A DNA stretch of 64,000 bases from Actinomycetales bacterium (GTDB lineage Bacteria; Actinomycetota; Actinomycetes; Actinomycetales; Dermatophilaceae): contig JADJVX010000018.1 in NCBI GenBank assembly GCA_016710385.1, positions 496,001 through 560,000 of the forward strand, written 5' to 3'. Of this stretch, positions 7,422 to 16,540 are shown one piece after another. A model generated the notes under the pieces. That model was not told the origin of the DNA, ran no database searches, and saw only the letters and a list, made by a program, of their open reading frames with translations. How positions within the stretch are numbered: the first letter of the stretch is position 1; every line of letters starts with the position of its first letter. The position numbers and the translations under genes are program-made.

Positions 7422-9284
7422 TCAGTCGTAGAGGCCCTCCAACGCGTCCTTGAACTTGTCGGACACGACGCGTCGCTTGAGCTTGAGGCTCGGGGTGAGC
7501 TCGCCCTCGTCGACGGTGAGGTCGCGGTCGAGGATGACGAACCGCTTGATCGTCTCCCACCGGTTGAGGTGGGTGTTGAGCTCGTCGAGGTAGCCCTGCA
7601 TCGCCTCACGCAGCTGCGCACTCTGGGTGATCTCGGCATAGCTCTTGCCGGCCATGCCGTTTGCGGCCCCCCAGGACGTGGCAGCGTCGGGGTCGATCGT
7701 CAACAGCGCAGTGGCGTAGTTCTTGCCGTCGCCATAGACCATGGCCTGCGAGATGAGCGGGCAGATGAACTTGAGCGTCGACTCGATCTGGGACGGGGCG
7801 ATGTACTTGCCGCCTGAGGTCTTGAAGAGATCCTTCTTGCGGTCGGTGATCTTGACGAAGCCGAGCTCGTCGATCTCGCCGATGTCTCCGGTGCGGAAAT
7901 AGGACTGCTCGTCGAACACCTCGGCCGTGGCGTCGGGGCGGTTGCGGTAGCCGCGCATGACGCCAGGGCCCTTGATGAGGATCTCGCCGTCGGACGCGAT
8001 CTTGACATCGGTGCCAGGCACTGGCCAGCCGACGGTGCCATAGCGGTAGCTGCCGTGGACCGGACGGTTGACGCAGGTGGCCGCCGACGACTCGGTCAGG
8101 CCATAGCCCTCGATGATGAGCAGACCCACCGACCCGAACCAGCGGGCGATGTCGGCGTTGAGCGCCGCCGATCCGGAGATGAAGAACCGCACCCGCCCGC
8201 CGAAACGCTCACGGATCTTGCTGAGCACCAACTTGTCGGCGATGGCGTACTGCAGGTTGAGCAGCGCCGAGGGGGCCTTGCCCTCGGACTTGGCCTCCAT
8301 CACCTGGCGGCCGACGTCGAGGGCCCAGTCCATGAGCTTGCGCTTGATGCCGGTCTCGGTCTCCACCATTCCGGACACTCGGGCATAGGCCTTCTCGAAG
8401 ATCCGGGGGGCCGCACCCATGAAGGTTGGCTTGATCACCGCAAGGTTGTCGACGATCTTGTCGATCTTGCCGTCGACCGCAGTGGCGAAGCCCATCTGCA
8501 GTGGGAAGGTCAGCAGGATCTTGCCGAAAATGTGGGACAGCGGCAGCCAGAGGAACTGCAGGTCATCGTGATTGAGCAGCTTGATCGAGTCGACCGAGGC
8601 GCCCTCGTAGATGATCGCGTCCTGGGTCAGCTCGGCGCCCTTGGGCCGGCCGGTTGTGCCCGAGGTGTAGATGATGACGGCCAGGTGGTCGGGGCCGACG
8701 AGGTCGATGCGCTCGTCCACCATCGTGGGCCGGGCAGCGAGGGCCTGGCGGCCGATCGCCTCGAGATCGGCGAGGCTGATGACCCAGTCGTCGCCCTCCT
8801 CGTCACCGCTGTGTGCCTCCCCAGCGAAGGTGACGACCTTCATCACGTCCGGGATCTCGGCGCGGTGGGTGCGCAACTTCTCGACCTGACCGTCGTCCTC
8901 AGCGAAGACGATCCGGGCTCCGGAGTCGGAGAGGATGAAGGCGACGTCCTCGGCCATGGTCGTGGGGTAGACCGTCGTGGTCGCACCGCCCGAGCACATG
9001 ATCGAGAGGTCGGCCAGCACCCACTCGAAGCGAGTCGTCGAGGCGATCGCGACTCGGTCCTCCAGGTGCAAGCCGAGGGACATCAGGCCGGCGGCCATGG
9101 CATAGACGCGCTCCTGCGTCTCCAACCAGGTCACGCGCTCGAGGTGGCCGTTCTTGAAATACTGCCAGGCCTCTCGATGCCCGGACTTGGCGACGCGGTC
9201 ACGGAACAACGCTCCGATGCTGGGTGCGCGGTTCTCGAGGACGTCGCGAAGAACGACCTCGTCCACTGCGGACTTCATGGCCAC
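7422..9284 (-). CDS. Long-chain fatty acyl-CoA synthetase (FadD15-like)
   Basis: A 620-residue AMP-forming ligase that activates fatty acids with ATP and CoA. The P-loop is YTSGTTGRPKG near residue 208; EGYGLTESSA near 394 is the A5 adenine-binding motif; YFRTGDIGEIDELGFVKITD with the RKKDLFKTSGGKYIAPSQIE hinge follows near 457-490. Length and an extended N-terminus resemble mycobacterial FadD15 and bacterial long-chain ligases. The GTG at 9284 was preferred because AAGGAGCC lies 8 nt before it; an in-frame ATG two codons later (9278) is possible. It is monocistronic with its own upstream region. Confidence 0.9.
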   Translation of the reverse strand: MAMKSAVDEVVLRDVLENRAPSIGALFRDRVAKSGHREAWQYFKNGHLERVTWLETQERVYAMAAGLMSLGLHLEDRVAIASTTRFEWVLADLSIMCSGGATTTVYPTTMAEDVAFILSDSGARIVFAEDDGQVEKLRTHRAEIPDVMKVVTFAGEAHSGDEEGDDWVISLADLEAIGRQALAARPTMVDERIDLVGPDHLAVIIYTSGTTGRPKGAELTQDAIIYEGASVDSIKLLNHDDLQFLWLPLSHIFGKILLTFPLQMGFATAVDGKIDKIVDNLAVIKPTFMGAAPRIFEKAYARVSGMVETETGIKRKLMDWALDVGRQVMEAKSEGKAPSALLNLQYAIADKLVLSKIRERFGGRVRFFISGSAALNADIARWFGSVGLLIIEGYGLTESSAATCVNRPVHGSYRYGTVGWPVPGTDVKIASDGEILIKGPGVMRGYRNRPDATAEVFDEQSYFRTGDIGEIDELGFVKITDRKKDLFKTSGGKYIAPSQIESTLKFICPLISQAMVYGDGKNYATALLTIDPDAATSWGAANGMAGKSYAEITQSAQLREAMQGYLDELNTHLNRWETIKRFVILDRDLTVDEGELTPSLKLKRRVVSDKFKDALEGLYD

Positions 9285-9307
9285 GGGGTGGGCTCCTTCT
9301 GCCTAAC

Positions 9308-9434
9308 GGGTGTCCCGGGATGATGCCAGGTGAGTTACTTCACAGTAAAGTCCCGGATCAACCTCGGCGTGAACAGGGCGAGTCCCCCCAACCGTATGCT
9401 GTGCGGCCGCGTTCCAGTGCTTTCCGGGACACCC
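9308..9434. promoter_or_regulatory. Control region upstream of the acyl-CoA synthetase
   Basis: The gap 9285-9487 holds no gene. It contains an AT-rich inverted repeat TTACT-4 nt-AGTAA (9335-9348), the type of site used by TetR-like regulators, and two perfect 11-nt arms, GGGTGTCCCGG (9308-9318) and CCGGGACACCC (9424-9434), 105 nt apart. A variant motif copy GTATGCTGT lies near 9394. Assignment to fatty-acid control is inference from position. Confidence 0.4.
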
Positions 9435-9487
9435 ATTTGCTGGGTCGGTCCACCCCAACCGGATGGGGGGACGCCGGAACCGTGGAT

Positions 9488-10468
9488 TCAGGCGGAACCG
9501 AGGCTGATGTCCTCGGCCGTCGTCTGGCGCAGGATGCTGCGGCAGGCAGAGACGTCGAGGTGCATCTGGGCGATGAGCGGCTCGATCCCGTCGAAGCGCA
9601 GCGTGGGTCGAAGTCGGGCCACGAACAGGTAGCGAATCGGCTCGCCATACAGGTCGAGATCGGTGCGGTCCAGGACGTAGCCCTCGACCCGTCGGTCCAC
9701 CCCGTCGAATGTGGGGTTGGTGCCGATCGAGATGGCAGCCGGCAGCAGTCGGTCGGGGGCGTCGGCCGCAAGACCCCGCCGCTCCAGCCACCCGGCATAC
9801 ACGCCGTCGGCTGGAATCATGCCCTCGATCCGGCCGCCGAGGTTGGCCGTCGGGAAGCCGAGCAGCCGCCCGCGGTGATCGCCATGCACGACCATGCCGT
9901 CCACTGCGTGCCAACGGCCCAGTTGGGCGGTCGCGTCAGCGACCTCACCTGCCGCGAGCAGTTCGCGCACTCGGGTGGAGGACCATCGTCCGTCGGTGCC
10001 GATGTCCGGCACGACGATGACCTCGAAACCGCGGCTTGCGCCGAGTTCGACGAGGGTGTCGACGGTGCCGCTGTTGCGCACCCCGAACCTGGTGTCCGCC
10101 CCGACGACGACCACCGCGGTCTGCAGCGCCTCGACAAACACGCTGTCGACGAATTCCTGCGGTGTTTGTGCAGCGAATTCGCGAGTGAATTCCAGCAACA
10201 GCACCGAGTCGATCCCGGCCGCGGCGATGGCTTCGACCCGCTGGTCGGCCGACATCAGCTCTTGGGGGGCTCGCCCCGGGTGGAGCACGGCGATGGGGTG
10301 CGGCTGGAAGGTGACGGCAACCGACTTGAGGCCACGCGAGCGCGCCACCTGCGTCACCTGGCCGAGCACAGCCTGATGGCCGCGATGGACGCCGTCGAAA
10401 TTGCCGAGCGTCACGACGCTGGCACCGATCCTCGCGGGAACCTCGGCGACGCCCTTCCAGAGTTGCAC
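9488..10468 (-). CDS. ribF: Bifunctional riboflavin kinase / FAD synthetase
   Basis: A 326-residue cytoplasmic enzyme converting riboflavin to FMN and FMN to FAD. The N-terminal FAD-synthetase domain shows TLGNFDGVHRGHQAVL (near residue 19) with the nucleotidyltransferase HxGH-like site, then WSSTRVRELLAAG near 158. The riboflavin-kinase domain follows with VVHGDHRGRLLGFPTANL near 190 and an ISIGTNPTFDG block near 247. The GTG start lies 10 nt after the truB stop, and a TAGAGT -10-like box spans that stop, so ribF may be both read-through and separately transcribed. It is last in the rimP-to-ribF operon. Confidence 0.95.
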   Translation of the reverse strand: MQLWKGVAEVPARIGASVVTLGNFDGVHRGHQAVLGQVTQVARSRGLKSVAVTFQPHPIAVLHPGRAPQELMSADQRVEAIAAAGIDSVLLLEFTREFAAQTPQEFVDSVFVEALQTAVVVVGADTRFGVRNSGTVDTLVELGASRGFEVIVVPDIGTDGRWSSTRVRELLAAGEVADATAQLGRWHAVDGMVVHGDHRGRLLGFPTANLGGRIEGMIPADGVYAGWLERRGLAADAPDRLLPAAISIGTNPTFDGVDRRVEGYVLDRTDLDLYGEPIRYLFVARLRPTLRFDGIEPLIAQMHLDVSACRSILRQTTAEDISLGSA

Positions 10469-10478
10469 GGAGGACACT

Positions 10479-11417
10479 CTACGAACCCGCCGGGGCAAAC
10501 ACGACGCGCGTCCGCGGACGCGCCCCGCTCTCGTCGAGCACCGCGACCAGGGTGCCGTCCGGCGCGAAGGCCGCCACCGCGTCGGCACGCTCCGTGCCGA
10601 TGGCGATCGACTGACCAAAGGACAGCGCGCGCGCCTCGGCTTCGGTGAGCTCTCGAACCGGCAGTGCCGCACGGGCCGCCGCTGCGAGCGGGAGCAGGGG
10701 CAACTCGGCCCGAGAACCGTTGTCAGATGGGTCTCTCGGTTCGAGTTCTGGCAGTGGGTGACACGCACGTATGCCGTAGCCGCCCACTCGGGTGCGTCGC
10801 AGTGCGGTGAGGTGACCACCGACGCCCAAGATCTGCCCGAGATCGCGGGCCAGAGCCCGCACATAGGTCCCGGAGGAGACGGTGACCTCGATGTCGAGGT
10901 CACAGACGAGCTGCCCCTGAGCGCTCTGGGCCTGACGCAGCGGTCCGACGGTGAAGCGCGACACGGTCACCGGCCTGGGCGGCAACACCACAGCCTCCCC
11001 TTTCCGGGCGCGCGCGTAGGCCCGCTCACCCGCCACCTTGATGGCGCTCACCGTCGAAGGCACTTGCTCGATGTCGCCGGTCAACTCGGCCACCGCCGCG
11101 GCAACGGCGTCCTCGGTCACTCCACGTGGATCGTGGTAGGCCAGCAGCTGGCCCTCGGCATCGTCGGTCGAGCGCACCTCACCTAGCCGCACGATCGCGA
11201 CGTAGTCCTTGTCGCAACCGACCAGGAAGGTGAGCAACTTGGTGGCTTTCCCCAGGCCGAGGACGAGCACGCCAGAGGCCATCGGGTCGAGCGTGCCCGC
11301 GTGACCGACTCGTCTTGTGCCGGCGAGCCGGCGGACCCGGGCGACGACGTCGTGGCTGGTCCAGCCGACCGGCTTGTCGATGAGCAGCAAGCCATGGGGA
11401 CGATCGGTGTCAGACAT
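10479..11417 (-). CDS. truB: tRNA pseudouridine-55 synthase
   Basis: A 312-residue enzyme that isomerises U55 in the T-loop of most tRNAs. LLIDKPVGWTSHDVV near residue 11 and GHAGTLDPMASGVLVLGLG near 38 hold the catalytic aspartate of GTLDP. YVRALARDLGQ near 184 is the second conserved motif. A C-terminal extension (about 250-312) corresponds to a divergent PUA-like domain. It follows rbfA by 23 nt in the ribosome-maturation operon. Confidence 0.95.
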   Translation of the reverse strand: MSDTDRPHGLLLIDKPVGWTSHDVVARVRRLAGTRRVGHAGTLDPMASGVLVLGLGKATKLLTFLVGCDKDYVAIVRLGEVRSTDDAEGQLLAYHDPRGVTEDAVAAAVAELTGDIEQVPSTVSAIKVAGERAYARARKGEAVVLPPRPVTVSRFTVGPLRQAQSAQGQLVCDLDIEVTVSSGTYVRALARDLGQILGVGGHLTALRRTRVGGYGIRACHPLPELEPRDPSDNGSRAELPLLPLAAAARAALPVRELTEAEARALSFGQSIAIGTERADAVAAFAPDGTLVAVLDESGARPRTRVVFAPAGS

Positions 11418-11440
11418 CGAAGGTCGGTCTCGGTCGGTGC

Positions 11441-11950
11441 TCAGACTTGCGGAGACGCCGACGTCGCGCCGTCGCCTGGCTCAGTATCGGCGGTCGCGTC
11501 GGCGTCGTCGGTTTCCACAGCGTCGTCGGTGTCGTCAGCCGGACGTCGGTAGGGGTCCGGATCACCGGCATACCGGGCTGCCGCGGCTGCGGCGGCGATC
11601 TGCTCGTCGCGCCGCTTGGTCGCTTCGAGGAGATCGGCCAGGTGGGCCGCGTCCTCGGGAAGCGCGTCGGCGATGAACTCCAGCGACGGGGTCAGCCGGA
11701 TGCCCAGCTGCCCCAACGCCGAGCGAATCTTGCCCTTCGCCGACTCCAGCGCGGCCGCCGTGGCGGCGCGCTGGTCGTCGGATCCGAACACCGTGTAGAA
11801 GACCGTCGCATGCTGGAGGTCACCGGTGACCCGGACATCGGTCACCGTGACGAAACCGAGCCGCTCATCCTTGACTCGGTACTCCAGTTGTTCGGCGACG
11901 ATCGCCTTGATGCGCTCGGCGATCTTCCGAGCGCGTGCTGGATCAGCCAC
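11441..11950 (-). CDS. rbfA: 30S ribosome-binding factor A
   Basis: A 169-residue KH-fold protein that helps 16S rRNA 5'-end maturation and cold growth. The core (residues ~1-110) has ARKIAERIKAIVAEQLEYRV and TVTDVRVTGDLQHATVFYTV, then LGIRLTPSLEFIAD. The tail after about residue 125 is Asp- and Ala-rich and looks disordered, making this longer than the usual ~130 residues. The GTG start overlaps the end of infB by 8 nt, so reinitiation from infB is likely. Confidence 0.93.
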   Translation of the reverse strand: MADPARARKIAERIKAIVAEQLEYRVKDERLGFVTVTDVRVTGDLQHATVFYTVFGSDDQRAATAAALESAKGKIRSALGQLGIRLTPSLEFIADALPEDAAHLADLLEATKRRDEQIAAAAAAARYAGDPDPYRRPADDTDDAVETDDADATADTEPGDGATSASPQV

Positions 11951-14915
11951 GGGGCTTCTCCCGCATCTCGTACGTCTCGATGGTGTCCTCGAGTTGCAGG
12001 TCGTTGAACGAGCCGAGGTTGATACCGCACTCGTAGCCATCGCGGACCTCGGTGACGTCGTCCTTGAACCGGCGCAGCCCGGCGATCTCGATGTTCTCGC
12101 CGATGACCACCCCGCGGCGCAGGATGCGGGCGCGGGCGCCACGACGGATCTCGCCCGAGCGGACGATAGAACCGGCGATGTTGCCGAACTTGCTCGACCG
12201 GAAGATCTCACGGATCTCGGCGCTGCCGACCGACACCTCCTCGAACTCCGGCTTGAGCATGCCCTTGAGGGCCGCCTCGATGTCCTCGATCGCCTGGTAG
12301 ATCACCGAGTAGTAGCGGATCTCGACACCCTCGCGGTCGGCGACCTCGGCATTCTGGCCTTCGGCGCGCACGTTGAACCCCAGGATGATGGCGTTGGAGG
12401 CCATGGCCAGGTTGATGTTGTTGAGCGTGATCGCACCGACGCCACGGTCGATGATCCGCAGGTCGACCTCGTCGCCCACGTCGATCTGCAGCAACGCATC
12501 TTCCAACGCTTCGACCGAACCCGACACGTCACCCTTGAGGATGAGGTTGAGGGTTTCGACCTTGCCGGCTGCCAGCGCCTCGTTGAGGTCTTCCAGGCTG
12601 ATCCGCTTGCGGGCCTTGGCCAGCGCAGCCTGCCGGTCGGCAGCTTCGCGCCGCTCGGCGATCTGGCGCGCAGTGCGGTCATCGGGTGCGACGACGAAGC
12701 TGTCACCGGCGCGCGGCACCGAGGACAACCCGAGCACCTGGACCGGACGCGACGGCGGGGCCTCGGCGAGCGCGTTGCCGTGCTCGTCGAGCATCGCGCG
12801 CACCCGGCCGTGAGCCGAGCCCGCGACGATCGCATCGCCGACGTGCAGGGTGCCCTGCTGCACCAGGACCGTGGCGGTGGCTCCCCGTCCGCGGTCGAGG
12901 TTGGCCTCGATGGCCACGCCACGAGCGTCGGTGTCAGGGTTGGCCCGCAGGTCCAGGGCCGCATCGGCGGTCAGCAGCACTGCCTCGAGCAGTCCCTCGA
13001 TGTTGACCTTCTCGCGCGCCGACACGTCGACGAACATCGTGTCGCCGCCGTACTCCTCGGCCACGAGGTTGTATTCGGTGAGCTGCTGGCGGATCTTGGC
13101 GGGGTTGGCCCCCTCCTTGTCGATCTTGTTGACCGCCACGACGATCGGCACATCGGCCGCCTGGGCGTGGTTGAGCGCCTCGATGGTCTGGGGCATGACC
13201 CCGTCATCGGCAGCCACGACGAGGATCGCGATGTCGGTGACCTTGGCACCACGGGCTCGCATGGCCGTGAAGGCCTCGTGACCTGGGGTGTCGATGAAGG
13301 TAATGGCCCGGTCGAGACCCTCGTGCTGGGTGACGATCTGATACGCACCGATGTGCTGGGTGATGCCGCCGGCCTCGGTCGCGATGACGTTGGCTGACCG
13401 GATGGCGTCGAGCAACTTGGTCTTGCCGTGGTCGACGTGGCCCATGACGGTGACGACCGGCGGGCGGGCCGCCAGATGCGCTTCGTCTTCCTCTTCGTAG
13501 TCGAGATCGATGTTGAAGGAGGCGAACAGCTCCTTCTCCTCGTCCTCGGGCGAGACGACCTGCACGTCGTAACCCAGCTCGGCACCGAGCAACTTGAAGG
13601 TGTCCTCGTCCAAGGACTGGGTGGCCGTGGCCATCTCACCGAGGTGGAAGAGCACCGTCACCAAGGACGCCGGGTTGGCGTTGATCTTGTCGGCGAAGTC
13701 GGTGAGCGAGGATCCGCGACGCACCCTGATCACGCTCGAGCCGTCGCCCCGCGGGACGCTCACGCCGCCGATCGTCGGAGCTTGCATCTGCTCGAACTCC
13801 TGGCGCTTGGCGCGCTTGGACTTGCGTCCGCGCACCGGGCGACCGCCGCCCCGACCGAAGGCACCTTGGGTGCCGCCGCGGCCGGGAGCGCCCGGACGTC
13901 CGCCGAAGCCGCCGCCGCCAGTGCCCGCGCCGGCTCCGCCGGGACGACCACTGAACCCGCCGCCACCCGGACGACCAGGGGCGCCACCCGGACGGCCGCC
14001 GGGCGCCGGGCGGGTGCCCGGACGTCCGATGGTGGCCCGGTCGGGCATCATGCCCGGGTTGGGGCGCGGACCTCCCGGACGCGGTCCACCAGGGCCGGCA
14101 GCGGCCGGCCGGGGACCGCCCGGACCGGCAGCACCGGGCCGGGCCTGCGGCCGCGGCATCCCCTGGCTGGGCGAGAACGGGTTGTTGCCGGGACGGGCAC
14201 CCTCACGCGGCGGGCGACCCATTCCTTGGCTCGGTGCGAAGGGGTTGTTGCCCGGACGCGGTGCACCCGGACGCGGTCCACCGGGACGCGGACCGGGAGC
14301 TGCGGCACCACCCGCGGGGCGCTGTCCAGGAGCAGCGGGCGGGGTGGCAGCCGGCCGCGGACCCGGAACGCCGGGTCGTGGCCCGGCGGGTGCGGGCGGG
14401 GCGGCCGGTGCCGTCGAGGGCCCGGCCGCAGCAGCGGGAGCAGCCGGAGCGGGTGTGCTGGCGGAGCGTGCCGGGGCGCCCGGCGCAGGCGCTGACGTCG
14501 CAGGGGCGGCCGGCGCCGGGGGCGCCGGCGCAACGGGCGCCGGAGGAGCGGCCGCTGGGGACGCCGCAGTCGGGGGCGCCACCGGAGCAGGAGCCGTTGC
14601 CGGCTTGGGCGCAGCGGCGGACATGTGGGCCGCCGGAGCGGCCGGGGCCGTCGGGGTTGCCGCAGCCGGTGCCGCAGCAGGTGCCGCAGCCGGTGCAGCG
14701 GCAGGTGGCGCAGCAGGTGCAGCGGCAGGTGCGGGCGCCGCGGGGGCCGGGCTGGCGGGCTTGGGGAAGGTCTCGGTGACCTTACGAACCACGGGCGCCT
14801 CGATCGTCGAGGACGCTGACTTCACGTACTCCCCCATCGCGTTGAGATGGGCGAGCAGGGTCTTGCTGTCGGTGCCGAGCTCCTTGGCGAGCGCGCTCAC
14901 ACGGACTTTTGCCAC
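11943..14915 (-). CDS. infB: Translation initiation factor IF-2
   Basis: A 990-residue GTPase that brings fMet-tRNA to the ribosome. Residues 1-55 form the IF2-N subdomain (VRVSALAKELGTDSKTLLAH). Residues ~55-370 are an extremely Ala/Pro then Gly/Pro/Arg-rich low-complexity linker, with repeats such as GNNPFAPSQGM and GNNPFSPSQGM. The G domain starts near 490 with GHVDHGKT, DTPGHEAF and NKID. C-terminal domains II, III and C2 follow. Notably this 3-kb gene holds no copy of the GTATGCCGT motif. ATG start, 60 nt after ylxR. Confidence 0.97.
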   Translation of the reverse strand: MAKVRVSALAKELGTDSKTLLAHLNAMGEYVKSASSTIEAPVVRKVTETFPKPASPAPAAPAPAAAPAAPPAAAPAAAPAAAPAAATPTAPAAPAAHMSAAAPKPATAPAPVAPPTAASPAAAPPAPVAPAPPAPAAPATSAPAPGAPARSASTPAPAAPAAAAGPSTAPAAPPAPAGPRPGVPGPRPAATPPAAPGQRPAGGAAAPGPRPGGPRPGAPRPGNNPFAPSQGMGRPPREGARPGNNPFSPSQGMPRPQARPGAAGPGGPRPAAAGPGGPRPGGPRPNPGMMPDRATIGRPGTRPAPGGRPGGAPGRPGGGGFSGRPGGAGAGTGGGGFGGRPGAPGRGGTQGAFGRGGGRPVRGRKSKRAKRQEFEQMQAPTIGGVSVPRGDGSSVIRVRRGSSLTDFADKINANPASLVTVLFHLGEMATATQSLDEDTFKLLGAELGYDVQVVSPEDEEKELFASFNIDLDYEEEDEAHLAARPPVVTVMGHVDHGKTKLLDAIRSANVIATEAGGITQHIGAYQIVTQHEGLDRAITFIDTPGHEAFTAMRARGAKVTDIAILVVAADDGVMPQTIEALNHAQAADVPIVVAVNKIDKEGANPAKIRQQLTEYNLVAEEYGGDTMFVDVSAREKVNIEGLLEAVLLTADAALDLRANPDTDARGVAIEANLDRGRGATATVLVQQGTLHVGDAIVAGSAHGRVRAMLDEHGNALAEAPPSRPVQVLGLSSVPRAGDSFVVAPDDRTARQIAERREAADRQAALAKARKRISLEDLNEALAAGKVETLNLILKGDVSGSVEALEDALLQIDVGDEVDLRIIDRGVGAITLNNINLAMASNAIILGFNVRAEGQNAEVADREGVEIRYYSVIYQAIEDIEAALKGMLKPEFEEVSVGSAEIREIFRSSKFGNIAGSIVRSGEIRRGARARILRRGVVIGENIEIAGLRRFKDDVTEVRDGYECGINLGSFNDLQLEDTIETYEMREKPRG

Positions 14916-14975
14916 GTTTCTCCTGTCTTCGGTCTCGCCGGACAGGCGTGAGACCGTGCTACTGCTGGGGCTTGC

Positions 14976-15398
14976 TCATTGCTGAGTGCTCATCGGGTGC
15001 TCATCAGCGTCTAACCCGCCTTGGTCGGTGGTGTGTCGAAAAGGATCGCTCGCAAGAAGCTCCAGGTATGCCGTGACGGCGGAGGTGTCGGGGGCCACCT
15101 GCAAGCGCAGGGCCCGCCCGAACGCCCGTCGCCGGACGGCATACGCGAAGCACTCGGGGTCCGGATGCAGCCATGCGCCGCGCCCGGGAAGCCGACGCCG
15201 GGGATCGGGAACCACCCGGGCACCGGAAGGTTCTCTCACCGCGACGAATCGCACGAGTACCGACCAGCTATCCGCGCGTCGACAGCCCACGCACGTCCGA
15301 ACGGGTGAGGCCTCGGACGTGGTGAGAGCCGCCGTCCGGAGTCCAGACTGGTCGGTCGCGCCGAGTCTACCCTGTGACGACCCCTGCGCTGCGCTCAC
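14976..15398 (-). CDS. ylxR: YlxR / DUF448 RNA-binding protein
   Basis: A small nucleic-acid-binding protein always found between nusA and infB; the family signature RTCVGCRR lies near residue 33 and GRGAWLHPDPECFAYAVRRR near 76. The start is uncertain. I chose the GTG at 15398 because it overlaps the nusA stop as GTGA, giving 140 residues with a ~32-residue N-terminal extension over the usual ~90-100. No other ATG, GTG or TTG start is available between it and the RTCVGCRR block. Confidence 0.85.
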   Translation of the reverse strand: MSAAQGSSQGRLGATDQSGLRTAALTTSEASPVRTCVGCRRADSWSVLVRFVAVREPSGARVVPDPRRRLPGRGAWLHPDPECFAYAVRRRAFGRALRLQVAPDTSAVTAYLELLASDPFRHTTDQGGLDADEHPMSTQQ

Positions 15399-16540
15399 TG
15401 TCCCGTCGGTGACGTGCCCGGGCGACGAGCCGAGGTCGCCGCTGCGGGGCTGCCGCCATCGCCCGAACCTGAAGGGGCACCGCCGGCAGGTCCCCTTGCC
15501 CCTCCAGCTGCCGGGCCGGCTGCTGAACCTGCTGGCACCTCGTTGGTGTCGGGTTTGATGTCGATGCGCCACCCGGTGAGCTTCGCCGCGAGGCGGGCGT
15601 TCTGGCCCTCCTTGCCGATGGCCAGCGACAGTTGATAGTCCGGCACGATGACTCGGGCCGCACGCAGTTGCGGGTCGACGACGGTGACCGAGTGCACCCG
15701 AGCCGGCGACAGCGCCGCCGCCACGAACTGGCGCGGATCCTCGGAGTAGTCGACGATGTCGATCTTCTCGCCGTGCAGTTCGGTCATGACCGCCCGCACC
15801 CGGGCACCCATCGGACCGATGCAGGCGCCCTTGGCATTGACGCCGGCGACCTTGGCGCGGACGGCGATCTTGGTGCGGTGACCGGCCTCGCGAGCCAGTG
15901 CGGCGATTTCGACGGTGCCGTCGGCGATCTCGGGGACCTCCAGCTTGAACAGCGCCTTGACCAGCCCCGGGTGAGTGCGCGACAGGCTGATCTGGGGGCC
16001 TTTGGGTCCGCGCTTGACGCTCACGACGAAGCACCGCAGCCGCTCGCCATGCCGATAGGTCTCGCCCGGCACCTGTTCGGCGCCCGGCAACACCCCCTCG
16101 ACGGTGCCGAAATCCACGAGCACAGTCCGGGGGTCCGAACCCTGCTGGATGACACCGGAGACGATGTCGCCCTCGCGACCTTTGAAGTCGCCGAGGATGG
16201 CCTCGTCCTCCAGGTCACGCAGCCGTTGGACGATGACTTGGCGGGCGGTGGCGGCCGCCACGCGCCCGAAGCCCGCGGGGGTGTCATCGAACTCGGGCCC
16301 GGGTTCAGCCCGAGTCGGACGCTCGCCGGGCTCGGTGGGCTCGATGACCTCGCCCTCCTCCCGAGCCCAGACCGTCACGTGCCCGGTCTTGCGGTCCAGC
16401 ACGGCTCGCGCGACGCGGAAACTGCCCTCGGTGCGGTGATAGGCCACGAGCAGCGCCTGCTCGATGGCCGGCACGAGCACATCGAGGCTGATGTCACGCT
16501 CCCGTTCCAGCGCCCTCAGTGCCGCCAGGTCGATATCCAT
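15395..16540 (-). CDS. nusA: Transcription termination/antitermination factor NusA
   Basis: A 381-residue RNA polymerase-associated factor. The N-terminal domain (MDIDLAALRALERERDIS) is followed by an S1 domain (GDIVSGVIQQGSD near 126) and two KH domains, with VRAKVAGVNAKGACIGPMGA near 228 and YQLSLAIGKEGQNARLAAKL near 302. After about residue 330 comes a Gly/Ala/Pro-rich tail instead of the acidic repeats found in proteobacteria, the usual actinobacterial form. Its ATG shares one base with the rimP stop (TGATG). Confidence 0.96.
   Translation of the reverse strand: MDIDLAALRALERERDISLDVLVPAIEQALLVAYHRTEGSFRVARAVLDRKTGHVTVWAREEGEVIEPTEPGERPTRAEPGPEFDDTPAGFGRVAAATARQVIVQRLRDLEDEAILGDFKGREGDIVSGVIQQGSDPRTVLVDFGTVEGVLPGAEQVPGETYRHGERLRCFVVSVKRGPKGPQISLSRTHPGLVKALFKLEVPEIADGTVEIAALAREAGHRTKIAVRAKVAGVNAKGACIGPMGARVRAVMTELHGEKIDIVDYSEDPRQFVAAALSPARVHSVTVVDPQLRAARVIVPDYQLSLAIGKEGQNARLAAKLTGWRIDIKPDTNEVPAGSAAGPAAGGARGPAGGAPSGSGDGGSPAAATSARRPGTSPTGQ

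Noticed and set aside
8055..9323. A 422-codon plus-strand frame opposite the acyl-CoA synthetase
   Set aside because: Antisense shadow of a clear FadD-type gene; composition is unlike a protein and no family motif is visible.
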